Origin: Aurifilum marmelostoma
Lineage: Eukaryota > Ascomycota > Sordariomycetes > Diaporthales > Cryphonectriaceae
Direction: 5' to 3'
DNA: 64,000 nt
Assembly (NCBI GenBank): GCA_027559495.1
Contig: JAMXSV010000007.1
Coordinates: forward strand, 558,001-622,000
Below the pieces are notes generated by a model that made no database searches, was not told the DNA's origin, and saw only the letters and a list, made by a program, of their open reading frames with translations. Shown here in pieces: positions 54,538 through 64,000 of this stretch (within the stretch, counting starts at the first letter, position 1; the number at the start of each line of letters is the position of its first letter). The translations under genes were made by a program, and so were the position numbers.

Positions 54538-56289
54538 TGTATCAACAGACTGGGAAGGAAGAAATGTCGTGCTCTGATCAAATTGGTTTGTTTTTGGGGT
54601 ACTTATTGCAACAAGGTCCTGCCTCTTGTTCACACCAAGAGAAGATCAACAGATAGAAAAAAGAGGGGAAAAAAAAATGGGCTACAAAGTCAAATTGCCC
54701 AACCTGCCGAAGTGGGGAGTCCAAAGTATTTCAATGGAACTTGTGTGGTGGTGGCCAGAGAAAAGGTCGAAACCTGGCGAGATAAGTTACAGGCCCAACA
54801 AAGTGTCCGGGCTGCTTTTAGGCAGGGGAGTTTCAGTGTGTTGTAATGACTTTTGCATTTAATTTCCTTTGTCTTTCTTACGCAAGCCAGATAAACACCT
54901 GATGCTAAGCAATACCTACCCAGCCACTGCGCTGAAAGACATTCATCCCATGTATTTCCGCAATCAATACGGAAGGTTAAATACTCGCAGGCGGCTAGCA
55001 AAGTCAACGAATGATTCCGATGAACCCGAAAAGAAACATCGCCCGCCCCCCCCCCCTCCCGGGCCCCCAGGCCGTTTATGGTGTTTCATAATGTGAAAGC
55101 GTGTCGAGATCTGTGGGCTCCCGTGAGTGGTCGGGTGGACGGTGACCCCCCCCTCCCCTGACGACGACCGCTCAGCCTCAAAACCCCAGCGGTAAACAAC
55201 ATCCATACAAGATGCCGTGTGCAGGGGGGGTTCTGCGCGGCTGGTGGTGATCCTTCATTGGTTGGGGCCCGAGGGGGTTGGCTGTCAGCCGTGAGTTTCG
55301 CTTAGCGGTTCGGCGGTCTGGGGTTTGGTGGGAGCCTGGGATTGTATTACAGCATGGTGCTAAGCTTTAGGTGTGTCTCTGTTGAGAGTCGAGGTGACTG
55401 ACATTTGAGGTGTAAGTAGCTAGCTTGAGGGTGCATGCAGTACTGCAGAGGGAGGGAGGGAGGGGTCTTTTAGCATAGGACTATAAATGAGGACTAATTA
55501 TATTGTGTCATTCTTGAATATCATTTAATGCTAGGCAAGTCGAAAGCCTGATCCCTGCTTATTTTTGCCTAGAAATTATTAAAAATATATACAGAGCTCT
55601 GTGGTCTGCATAAAAATGATGACACCACACAGCCAATATGCATATCAGTCATTGTGAACTTGGAACCCACCCTTCCACCCTTTGCATTACTTGCAGAGAA
55701 ATAAAATCATAAAAGGGGTCTACCTGAAGGTCATATATGTTCTCATTGCATGTACAGCACTAGTTCTGTCCCACAATCCAAGAGACTGAGAGCCCGTCCG
55801 AGATGATTGTCTACACAATAATTTAGAAACAATATTGATATCCCACCTCCTCTTTCTCATCTGCCCATCCAGACTTCAGATGCAGCGTCTACACAAATGA
55901 GATCCCGAGGTTTACGCTGACCCAAGATTCAAGCATATTCTCAAAACAGCCGTGCTACAAGTCTGACGGGTCTCCTTATTGTGTGTCAAAAGTACCGATT
56001 GTCCGCCGAGATTGAAAGAAGTTGAACAATGACAAACATGAGAATCTAAACCCAAATTGACACGGACCGAGCAGTACAATTAAGAGGGAAAGGTCATCGA
56101 TAGTATTGTGATAGTAGCTCACCACAGAGAGTAGGGTAATAATTATATACAAAGTACATAGTATCTAATTATTCGTCCGAGTTGATATATGGTCCGACAG
56201 AAATAACTATTGTCAACCTGGGAACTGTCACTCAACACTTCCACTCAACACTCATCCGTTCAAGACCTTTTGAAGCATCCAATCACAAA
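54538..56289. promoter_or_regulatory. Divergent A/T-rich intergenic region upstream of P450-2
   Basis: 1752 bp. G/C-rich tracts in the first part (c9 at 55045-55055, gggagggagggagggg at 55450-55465) give way to A/T-rich DNA from about 55480 to 56180 with no open frames. This shift in composition inside one spacer resembles a boundary between repeat-poor and A/T-rich DNA. No transposon was recognised. Confidence 0.45.
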
Positions 56290-58451
56290 ATGCCATACAT
56301 GTTATACAACCCCCTCACATACGGCACCATCGCCCTCGCCCTCGCCCTCTGCTACGCCCTGTACCGAGCCGCCCTCCCCAGGCCCATCCCCGGCATCCCC
56401 CACCACAAGGCGTCCACCACGCGGCTCCTGGGCGACATCCCGCCCATGATCGAGTTCACCAGGAAGAACGGCACCTTCACCGAGTGGATGACCATGCAGG
56501 GCGCGGAGCTCGGCTCGCCCGTGTACCAGCTCTTCCTCAAGCCCTTCTGCAGGCCGGCCGTGTTCGTCACGGACCCGCGCGAGGCGCAGGATGTGCTGCT
56601 GCGCCGGACCGGCAAGGACTTTGACCGGTCCGAGTTCTTCAAGAGTGAGCGGTGATGAGGGGTCGTTGTCGTGGTTTGTCCTGGTGAGAAGAACAAGACA
56701 GCGAGGCTGACGATGGTCGACTGTCGGGCGCAGATGCCTTTGTAGGGACGATGCCGAATCACCACATTATCCAGTCCACCAACCAAAAGTTCCGAGCTGG
56801 TCGCCGTATCCTTCAGGACACGATGGCGAGCGGGTTCCTGAACAATGTGAGCTTTCTGCCTTTACCATCAACCACCACCTATAATCAATGGGGGGATGCC
56901 CATAACTGATTCGACAACTCCTCGTCTCTAGGTTGCTGCGCCCTGTCTACACAAGCACACGCTCTACCTCATGGAACTATGGCGCGTCAAGAGCCAGGCC
57001 GGCGCAGGCCACGCCTTTTTCGCCGCCGACGACATCAGCCACATGGCCCTCGACTCCAGTAAGACAAACCCCCCCCCCCCGTCCCCCCCCCCCCGTCTTT
57101 CAAAAATCCATAGGAAAAAAGCAAGAGAACCGCACACACGCTGACATCCAGCTCTCCCCCCCCCCCCAACCAGTCTGGGACGTAGCCTTCGGAAGCGAGC
57201 TAAACACCCTCCCCGAAGAGACCAGCTTCCTCAGGGCCCACCAGCACGACCTCGACCGCCCCGCGGACACCACCGCCCCCATCGCCCTCCCGAGGCCCAC
57301 CTACAACGTCAGCGTCCGCTCCATGCTCACCATCACAGACGGCCTCGACACGGCCGCCACCTCGCCCTTCCCGCGCCAGAGCCACTGGCTGCTCCGCCAG
57401 ACCCCGCGCTACCGCCGCGCCCGCGCCTACAAGACCCGCCTCATCCAGGAGCGCATCGCAGACGCCAGGCGCAGGGTCCTCGCCGCGGACGGCAGCGGTG
57501 ATGAAGGCAGCAGCAACGGCAGCAGCAACAGCGGCGGCGGCGGCGGCGGCGGCGGCGAGGAGTTTGCAGGCATCACCTGCGCGACGGACCACCTCGTGCG
57601 CCGCGAGACCCTCGCCGCCGCCAGGGAGGGGCGCCGCCCGGCCTACGACAGCCCCGAGGCCAAGGACGAGCTCTTCGGCTTCCTCATCGGCGGCCACGAC
57701 ACCACCGCCACCACCATGATGTGGGCCGTCAAGCTCCTCGCGGACCACCCGCGCGTGCAGGCCAGGCTGCGGGACCACCTGCTGCCGCTGCTGCCGCCGC
57801 CCCCGCCCGGCCCACCACACACCACCTCGGGACGACGCGCCCCCGCCCCCGCCCCCGGGGCCATCACCTCCACCCAGATCCCCTACCTCGACGCCGTCGT
57901 CGAGGAGGTGTTTCGCTGCGCCGGCACGGCCGCGTCCGCCGTGCGCCAGGCCACGCGCGACACGGTGCTGCTCGGGTACGCCATCCCGAGGGGCACAGAC
58001 GTGTACTTCATGTCCAACGGGCCCGGGTACATCCTCCCCAACACGCTGAACGACAAGATCGCCGAGGAGCAGCGGTCGCCGTCGTCGCGCGCCGCCAAGG
58101 ACAGGGCCGCGCGGCAGTGGGATGCCGCGGACGTCGGGGCGTTCAGGCCCGAGCGGTGGCTCCGTGGCAGGCGGGGCGGTGACGGAGAGGAGGAGGAGGG
58201 GGGAGGAGGAGGTGTTTGATGTCCACTCCGGGCCGGTGCTGCAGTTTGGCGGTGGTCTGCGGGGCTGCTTCGGCAAGAGGCTGGCCTATCTCGAGATGAG
58301 GGTCCTGATTGCCGTCATGGTCTGCACGTTTGAGCTTCTGCCTGTGCCCGAGAGGCTGGGCGGGTACGAGGCCTTTGACAGCCTGACGCACAAGCCCAAG
58401 AATTGTTATTTGCTGTTGAGGGAGATTGGAGAATCCGGCAAAGAGGAGTAA
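56290..58451 (+). CDS. Cytochrome P450 monooxygenase 2, one frameshift before the haem loop
   Basis: ER-anchored haem-thiolate monooxygenase. Exons 56290-56644, 56734-56846, 56932-57058 and 57174-58451; phases agree. The N-terminal anchor is LTYGTIALALALCYALYRAAL, then LPRPIPGIPHHK. Further landmarks are FVGTMPNHHIIQS, the I-helix FLIGGHDTTATTMMWAV, ExxR in VVEEVFRCAG, the FRPERWL meander, and the haem loop FGGGLRGCFGKRLAYLEMR. A Gly9 stretch at 57535-57560 and a Pro-rich loop near 57795 are unusual inserts. Between the meander and the haem loop, a G6 run (58198-58203) shifts the frame by +1; without it about 623 aa are encoded. Substrate unknown. Confidence 0.88.
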
Positions 58452-58628
58452 GAAAAGAAGACAGCATTTGTAAGAGAGATGAAAGGAGTTGCTGCGTTGA
58501 AGACGAACTGTCTAGGAAGGGGTATCACTTCTCTGCCAACCACCAGAAAACAACAGACAATGCAGTCTATGCAGAACGCTGAGCCACACCATGAAATGAA
58601 CGCATATATGCATAATCACTGTCACCGT

Positions 58629-61193
58629 CTACCTCCCCTTTCCCTTCTGCCCGTGACTCCCTCCACCACCTCCACCACCACCAGCGGCAGGATCCAGCAC
58701 CCGCAGCCCCTTGGCACTGTCCCACACGCTGTCGCTCACCCTGGGCGGGATCTTCCTGCCCCTCAGCCGCTGGTCGATCAGCCACATGCCCACCACAAAC
58801 TCCCGCTTGTCCAGGGCCGCGTGCACCGCCACCTTGTTGTTGTTGGACCGCAGCCCCTGCTGGCTGCCATATACCAGGTCCCAGACCTCGGCGAGCTCCG
58901 CGGCCGGCAGCCTGCTCCTCGACCAGATGTCCCTCACCACCACGTTGGCCACGTACCCGGACAGCTCCTCGTAGCTCTCGTTGCGGACAGGCGGCTGCTG
59001 CGGCTGCTGCTGACTGGTCGGCTGCACGAGGAACAGCCCGCGGTTGGACGCCCACACCGCCTCGTACCGCTTCTTCTCGCGCTCCGTAATCTCCTCGCGC
59101 CACCGCCGCCGGGACCCCTCGTGGTGTGCGTGCTTCTTGTTGTTCAGCGCCCTCTTGTGGTGGTGCGGCCGCCGCGCGTCCTCGTCATCCGAGAGCGATA
59201 CCGGCTGCCGCAGGGTATGTTTCATGCGGCGTGGCAGCTGCGGTGGTCCTGAGCCCCTGGGTTTGCTGGTGGTATTGCTGCCTCCGCCTCCACCACCACC
59301 ACCACCACCACCACCACCACCACCACCACCAGCAGCCCCCTTGCGCCGCGACGGTGGGACCGGCGGAGGTGTGCGGCCGCTGTCAGCCAGCGATACTGGT
59401 GTGTGCCTGGCTGAGGCGAGGGAGCCGGCCATGATGGCATCGGAGAGCGAGTCCACGGTGAGCTGGGAAGAGCCCGTAGCGCTTCGGCGGATGGGAGGAG
59501 CCACAGGGGCCAGAGGCAAGGCTGATCGGGGCCGACTCGGTTCTGGAGTGAGCCTGGTCTTGGTCGTGGCACCCAGCAAAGGCTTTGGTAGTTTGTGCTG
59601 TCCACCAGCAGCACGCAGCGAGTCCGTCTCGTCGTCGCGCGTGAGCTCCGAAGACGCAGACACAAAGGAATCGTCCGACGACCTCGAGCTGGCCGTCGAG
59701 GGTCTCGCGTCCGCTGCGCTCTCCATCGTCATCGTCATCCTGGATTCCTCCTGTCCATCAGTGTATGGAGCCTTGGGCTGTGGTTGTCGAGGCGTGTCCT
59801 GCTTCCTTGGTGCGAGTGGTGTTCGCTCCGAGAGATCCACATTCTTGCTCGGTGCTGGCTGCATGCGAATCGGCGTGGACGGGATTGTTGGGCTTCGACG
59901 GCTTTCTGGCACGTCTCGTATTATCTTCTTGTTCTCCTCACCGTCCACTCGTGCCGCTGTTGTCGGTCGGCTCTCGTCTCTGCCTGGCTCTGCGGCTCGA
60001 GGTTTCGGAAGCTTGGGCTTCACCTTTGGTTTCGCCCTCGGAGTAATGTTGCTGCTGTCCGCAAAATCACTGCTTGTTGATATTGTTGTAGCAGCCTCTA
60101 ATTTTGCCTCCAATTGCGGTTTCGTCTCTGACCTCCTCGGTGTGGGCGACACTATATCGGTGTGGATTCTCCTCAATGCTGCTGCTGCTGGTGGCGGCGG
60201 AGATGGTGTCCGCTCTCTCGGTCTGACCTTGGGTTTAGGTTTTGGCTTGGGACTTGGCTTCGGCCTGTTGGACTTTGCCACGGACTCGACCTCGTCTGGA
60301 TTGATGGATCCATGGGGACCCTCCTCTCTAAGCTTCTGTTCGGGTTCTGGGGCAAGATGAGGTTCCTGAGACCGCGGACTTGGCCTCTCCCGGATAGACT
60401 TCCTCCTCGGGCTGCTCCTGACAGGGTCATCCGTATTTGCGTCCCTCCTGTTCTCAAACATGGAGATCAGCGAGGTCGCCGGAGCCAGGGACGTCGTGTC
60501 CGTACGATCATCCACGCTCTTGGTTGGCGATGCCGACCCCGAGCTGCGACCGCCCTTCCTCCTGTCCGTAGAGCTCCTATGCACCTCCAGCGGTTCCCGC
60601 AGGGGAGATCTCCTCGCGGTGCCCACCCCTCCAGCGCCACCGCCGCCCTCCGCCACCGTCGAGCCACGGGCGGGACTAGCGCTCCGGCTGGCCGCCAGCG
60701 TCGCCGCAATAAAACTCGCACTCTTTCGGACCGTCGCCGCAGAAGCAGGAGACAAGCCTTGATGCCCACCTCCACCAGCGCTGCCGCCCTTGTCCGGATC
60801 CCCTGCTCCTGCAGCAGCCGCCGCCGCCGCCGCCGAAGAGGGGCTTAGGAACAAAGCCTGTCTCTCCCTCTCCCTCTCCCTCTCCGCCGCCGCATCGCCT
60901 GCATACGAGGAGCTCCCGCCCGTGGTCTGTCGGCTGACCCGCCCGCCAATGCTGCTGTTCCCCGTGGCGTGTCTCTGGATGCCTGTGCCGCCGCTGTCCG
61001 CCTGACCTCTCTGTTTCTGAAAGGCCAGGGACGCACCCCGCAGCGCAGCCTCCTGAGGGGTCAGGCGGTGGTGACCGCCGTGCTCATCGCTGCTGGTGTC
61101 GACCGGATGGTGTAGCTGCAGGTGCGGGCGGTCCGTGATCCGAGGGGGAGGAGAGGAAGAGGAAGAAGAAGAGGACGATGTGAGGGCGTTCAT
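58629..61193 (-). CDS. IRS4: IRS4/TAX4-type EH-domain protein
   Basis: Single exon of 854 aa. In yeast Irs4/Tax4 activate the inositol 5-phosphatase Inp51 and affect PtdIns(4,5)P2, autophagy, cell-wall integrity and rDNA silencing. About 670 residues at the N-terminus are disordered, with Ser/Pro/Lys-rich stretches (SPTKS, KPSPKPKPKPKVRPRERTP). A Gly12 tract is coded by the repeat at 59290-59331. The C-terminal EH domain is clear: KKRYEAVWASNRGLFL, YVANVVVRDIWSRSRLPAAEL, EVWDLV, and DKREFVVGMWLIDQRLRGRK with SVWDSAKGL. The start at 61191-61193 is the first ATG of an open frame. The family call is strong; the function is taken from yeast. Confidence 0.88.
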   Translation of the reverse strand: MNALTSSSSSSSSSPPPRITDRPHLQLHHPVDTSSDEHGGHHRLTPQEAALRGASLAFQKQRGQADSGGTGIQRHATGNSSIGGRVSRQTTGGSSSYAGDAAAERERERERQALFLSPSSAAAAAAAAGAGDPDKGGSAGGGGHQGLSPASAATVRKSASFIAATLAASRSASPARGSTVAEGGGGAGGVGTARRSPLREPLEVHRSSTDRRKGGRSSGSASPTKSVDDRTDTTSLAPATSLISMFENRRDANTDDPVRSSPRRKSIRERPSPRSQEPHLAPEPEQKLREEGPHGSINPDEVESVAKSNRPKPSPKPKPKPKVRPRERTPSPPPPAAAALRRIHTDIVSPTPRRSETKPQLEAKLEAATTISTSSDFADSSNITPRAKPKVKPKLPKPRAAEPGRDESRPTTAARVDGEENKKIIRDVPESRRSPTIPSTPIRMQPAPSKNVDLSERTPLAPRKQDTPRQPQPKAPYTDGQEESRMTMTMESAADARPSTASSRSSDDSFVSASSELTRDDETDSLRAAGGQHKLPKPLLGATTKTRLTPEPSRPRSALPLAPVAPPIRRSATGSSQLTVDSLSDAIMAGSLASARHTPVSLADSGRTPPPVPPSRRKGAAGGGGGGGGGGGGGGGGGSNTTSKPRGSGPPQLPRRMKHTLRQPVSLSDDEDARRPHHHKRALNNKKHAHHEGSRRRWREEITEREKKRYEAVWASNRGLFLVQPTSQQQPQQPPVRNESYEELSGYVANVVVRDIWSRSRLPAAELAEVWDLVYGSQQGLRSNNNKVAVHAALDKREFVVGMWLIDQRLRGRKIPPRVSDSVWDSAKGLRVLDPAAGGGGGGGGSHGQKGKGR
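59290..59331 (-). repeat. (GGT)n repeat coding a poly-Gly tract in IRS4
   Basis: Fourteen CAC/ACC-type triplets on the + strand, read as Gly codons on the minus strand. Such trinucleotide runs in a disordered region vary in length between isolates without shifting the frame. Confidence 0.85.
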
Positions 61194-62778
61194 GGCCCGT
61201 CGTCGCTGTCTTCCGAGGGTAGTTTCGATGGTGTCAAGAGAGACGAGCGTATGCTAGGAAGGAGAACACCGAATGCTGGGTCGGGAGGAGGTAGATGGAT
61301 GCATCGCATTGGGAAAGGGGGGGAGAACCTTAGGTCGATTGCTGCAGCTGTCGACACGTCGTCATGGCGAGGAGGACGAGGACTCGAGGAGGGCCTGTGC
61401 ATGGGGATTGGGATCTGGATATAGGGCTGGCTCGTTGGGTCGATGGGTCGTCGAGTAGAGACAGAGAGACAGAGAGGTGGGTTGGACTGGGGGGGGGGGA
61501 GGGGTCCGGTAGGGGTCACGAGCCTCGTCCCGCGTCGTCCGTCGTCAAAAGAGGGTAGATGACACCCTCTGTTGGTGGATTGAGTGTCTCGCCCGCAATG
61601 ATGGGGTGGAGGAATAAAGAGAAAGAGAAATTGAAGAGGAAAAAACAAAAATAACAAAACAAGAACGGAAACAAAAACCACAACAGGTTCTACAGATGGA
61701 AGTCCCGGATGCTTGCGAACCACCACGATTGGAGAAGAAATAAAAGGGGTCAAGGGTGTCAGTGTCAAGTCAGGGCCAACCAAAATAAGGTACAGTAACT
61801 AACAGTACACACACCTGCTGTAGCTCCTCAGTGCCCAGGTGATGTAATAGTACCTCCCCCCCCTCCCCCACCCTTCTTCCCCTACTGCACGCAGCCATCA
61901 CCGCCAAGGGCACACTGCTGCAGCAGCACCACCGGGGGGTCGCACCACCGCCCGAGACCACCTGATCCACCTGCAGCAACAGCGCCTGACAGGGCTGGGG
62001 GAGACAGGCCCTAACCAAAAAAAGTCTCCGCTGCTGCGCGTACTGGATGCAACCCTGTAGGTACAGCACGCATGTACCTAGTAACCCTCTGTTTCTGGCA
62101 GATTTCTAGCGCCATAGTACCTGTTGTGCCATGTTGCACCGCCCCCCCACACAGCAGCCTACCAGGTGTAGCCTGAGCCAGTAGAGCCGCAAACGGGGCC
62201 CCTGTTGACTACAATACAATACAGTGAGTGCATCAACAGACAGTCACACACACACACACACACAAAAGTGTCATCCAGAGATACCAATGCTGTGTATTTT
62301 CAGATACAGGCAACAACAACAACAACAACAACAACAACAGCAGCAGGCATGATAAAACATACACTCAATCAGTCGTCGTCGTCATCATTCCGATCATGGC
62401 CTCCACTCCCATTTCTGTGTATGTGGTTCGTGGGGCGGCCGTGACCATCATCAACAACAAGCCAGACCTTCGAACAGTCCGTCCATCTGCAGAGGTTCGA
62501 GAGAACACAGGGTTCCGAGAAAGAAAGAGAGATAGAAGAAAAAGAAAGAAAATGAAGAGGAAACAGGCAAATCCTCAAAAACGCCAATGCCACTTGTTCC
62601 ACTTGTTCCCTGACTCCCAGAAAGCCGAATAAAAAATAAAAAAACAAAGAGGATGCAGTGTAAAAACACCCTTCCCCCTTCTCCTCCCAGATGTCCTTGG
62701 CTCCTGCGTCCCATCCCATCCCGCTGTGTTCTCCTTCAATATCACACCTCGCTTGTATAATCATAGGAATGGTATCTT

Positions 62779-62812
<34 letters not shown>

Positions 62813-63121
62813 GCGCGCGCGCGCTTTTTCTCTCTGTCGTCCTCTGCCTCTAGGACCACCGCGGGCCATCCGTCCTTGACACAACTGCTGTTCAGCAGTG
62901 AGTGGCGGCGGGTCCGAGAATATGACAGGTCAGGGGATGCTTTCTATAGGCGGAATCAAAGACCCACCAGCCAGATATGACAATCATTACAAGAAAATCA
63001 TATCATATCCAAGCACCAACAGAAAAAGAAAGGAAAAAGAAAAAACCGGCTGCGGCGGGGAGGTCATCTCGTCATCATCTCGTCATCATCATGAACGCGA
63101 CCGGCGGACCCTCTTCGCCCC
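61194..63121. promoter_or_regulatory. Long spacer between IRS4 and the right-edge gene with several microsatellites
   Basis: 1928 bp with no called gene. It holds a G10 run near 61491-61499, (CA)n at 62245-62265, (CAA)n at 62311-62339, and (TC)n with (CG)n at 62777-62824. The part from 61194 to about 61800 is the likely IRS4 promoter and leader, purine-rich on the + strand. Apparent frames of up to 197 codons in both strands are composition-driven. Confidence 0.5.
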
Positions 63122-64000
63122 CTAGTAGCCGGCATCCTCGTCTGTCCACTCGCTGCCCGAGAAGATGCGGTTGCCGTCCTCGTCCACCATCACCTGCGGC
63201 TGCTGCGCCGGCGGGATCCCCCGCAGCCTCTTGCCGGCCCCCTGCTGGCCGTCCGGGCCGAGGTGCGGCGGGTAGGGCTCGCTCGGCACGTAGCTGGGCC
63301 CGGACCTCGACTGGCGGATCTTGGCAAAGTACACCTCCCCCACGTCGTCCTCCGGCTCCGACGCGTCGTCGTACGTCTCCCAGTTCTCCGACCCCGTGAT
63401 GACCGTCTCGTTCGAGTTGGTAGACCCGTTCGAGATCTGACGGATCTGCGGCCCGCCGCGGCCCGCGTGTGCCAGCGACTGCGCGAACCGCTGGTGCTGC
63501 CGTGGGCTGCTGTTGTCGTCATCGTCGCCGTCGTCGTCGTCGTCGTCGTCGTAGCGGAGAGAGCCCCGGGCCGGGTAGTCGCGGAAGTCGTGGTGTGAGC
63601 TGGGCCGCTCGTACTCGGCGCTGTGGTGGTAGTGGTGCTGGTGCAGCACAGGGCGCTCGTGCTCGTCGCTGCGCTGCTTGGGCCGGTCGTCGTAGACGCC
63701 CTGAGGGCTGGCCTGGCGGACGGGGCTCGACCCCAGGTCGGTGTGGCGGTAGTGGTTGGTGCCCGGGGCGTCCAGCTCCGGCACCGAGTGCAGGTCTCGC
63801 ATCCTGGGCGGGGGCGCGCGCATCAGCGGGACGGCACCGCGCCGCAGCGGGTCGGGCTTCTCCATCTCCTGGCCGAGCCTGGTGCTCGCCTCGTTGACGT
63901 GCTTCAGGTTGGACAGCGGGGCGCGGGCCGGGAGCTTGGACGGGCTGGCCGTCTTGGTCGGGCTGGTCATCTTGGTCGGGCTGCCCCTCGGGGTGATGAC
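63122..64000 (-). CDS. C-terminal part of an unnamed SPTK-rich protein, 5' end outside the window
   Basis: The frame is open from the right edge to the stop at 63122-63124, at least 292 codons. It starts VITPRGSPTKMTSPTKTASP, with three S-P-x-K motifs of the CDK type, followed by LPARAPLSNLKHVNEAS. The middle is disordered and rich in His, Arg and Pro. An Asp run (DDDDDDDGDDDD) is coded by a (GTC/CGT)n tract near 63524-63552. Near the end is a conserved-looking block ETVITGSENWETYDDASEPE followed by DDVGEVYFAK. The tail FSGSEWTDEDAGY is acidic. I have seen similar C-termini in fungal cytoskeleton or cell-cycle proteins but cannot name the family. Confidence 0.75.
   Translation of the reverse strand, partial: VITPRGSPTKMTSPTKTASPSKLPARAPLSNLKHVNEASTRLGQEMEKPDPLRRGAVPLMRAPPPRMRDLHSVPELDAPGTNHYRHTDLGSSPVRQASPQGVYDDRPKQRSDEHERPVLHQHHYHHSAEYERPSSHHDFRDYPARGSLRYDDDDDDDGDDDDNSSPRQHQRFAQSLAHAGRGGPQIRQISNGSTNSNETVITGSENWETYDDASEPEDDVGEVYFAKIRQSRSGPSYVPSEPYPPHLGPDGQQGAGKRLRGIPPAQQPQVMVDEDGNRIFSGSEWTDEDAGY

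Noticed and set aside
61190..61783. 197-codon minus-strand frame upstream of IRS4
   Set aside because: It overlaps the IRS4 start in another frame and is made of Pro/Ser/Phe from C/T-rich leader DNA. More likely 5' leader than a gene.
62245..62824. Short regularly repeated words considered as a repeat array
   Set aside because: They are simple microsatellites ((CA)n, (CAA)n, (TC)n) without spacers; not a CRISPR, which is also not expected in a fungus.

Overview
The window is nuclear DNA from a filamentous ascomycete (Pezizomycotina, probably a sordariomycete). Genes are spaced at about one per 2.5 kb on both strands. They carry short GT..AG introns, mostly 45-130 nt, often with a CTAAC/CTGAC-type branch site. 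The families are fungal: Zn2Cys6 regulators, IRS4, DUF2306, mucin-like PAN proteins and P450s. Gene models were made by hand from reading frames, splice signals and remembered family signatures. No database search was run.

Layout. 1-13.6 kb is an accessory-looking block: an anion:cation symporter-type MFS permease cut by the left edge, an FAD oxidoreductase ending in the peroxisomal signal SKL, a haloacid dehalogenase-like hydrolase, an extended SDR/epimerase-type reductase, two head-to-head Zn2Cys6 regulators and a classical SDR. It resembles a small catabolic or specialised-metabolism cluster without a PKS, NRPS or terpene core enzyme. 14-36.5 kb is mostly housekeeping: vacuolar alkaline phosphatase, a small Cys-containing protein, an F-box/leucine-rich protein, the RAD9 checkpoint clamp, an ATS1/RCC1 protein, prephenate dehydrogenase (TYR1), the RAD26/CSB repair ATPase, divergent RPS14 and RPL7, and the mitochondrial Fe-S protein ISA2. 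38-64 kb mixes accessory and conserved genes: a P450, a mucin-like PAN-domain protein, a DUF2306 membrane protein, a CorA-type channel, a small predicted N-myristoylated protein, a second P450, an IRS4-type EH-domain protein, and the C-terminal part of an unnamed SPTK-rich protein cut by the right edge.

Two observations stand out. First, RPL7 intron 2 contains a box C/D-like element with 15 nt of pairing to the LSU rRNA segment targeted in yeast by snR39/snR59, which also live in RPL7 introns. Second, four otherwise well-conserved genes (RAD26 twice, ISA2, CorA, the second P450) are each interrupted by a +1 shift in a G/C run of five or six bases. This points to consensus homopolymer error more than to biology, and it affects how these genes should be modelled.

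No CRISPR, convincing tRNA, rRNA, virus-derived or intact transposon sequence was seen. I found no clearly new biological system. The strongest candidate for unstudied biology is the small metabolic block at 1-13.6 kb.
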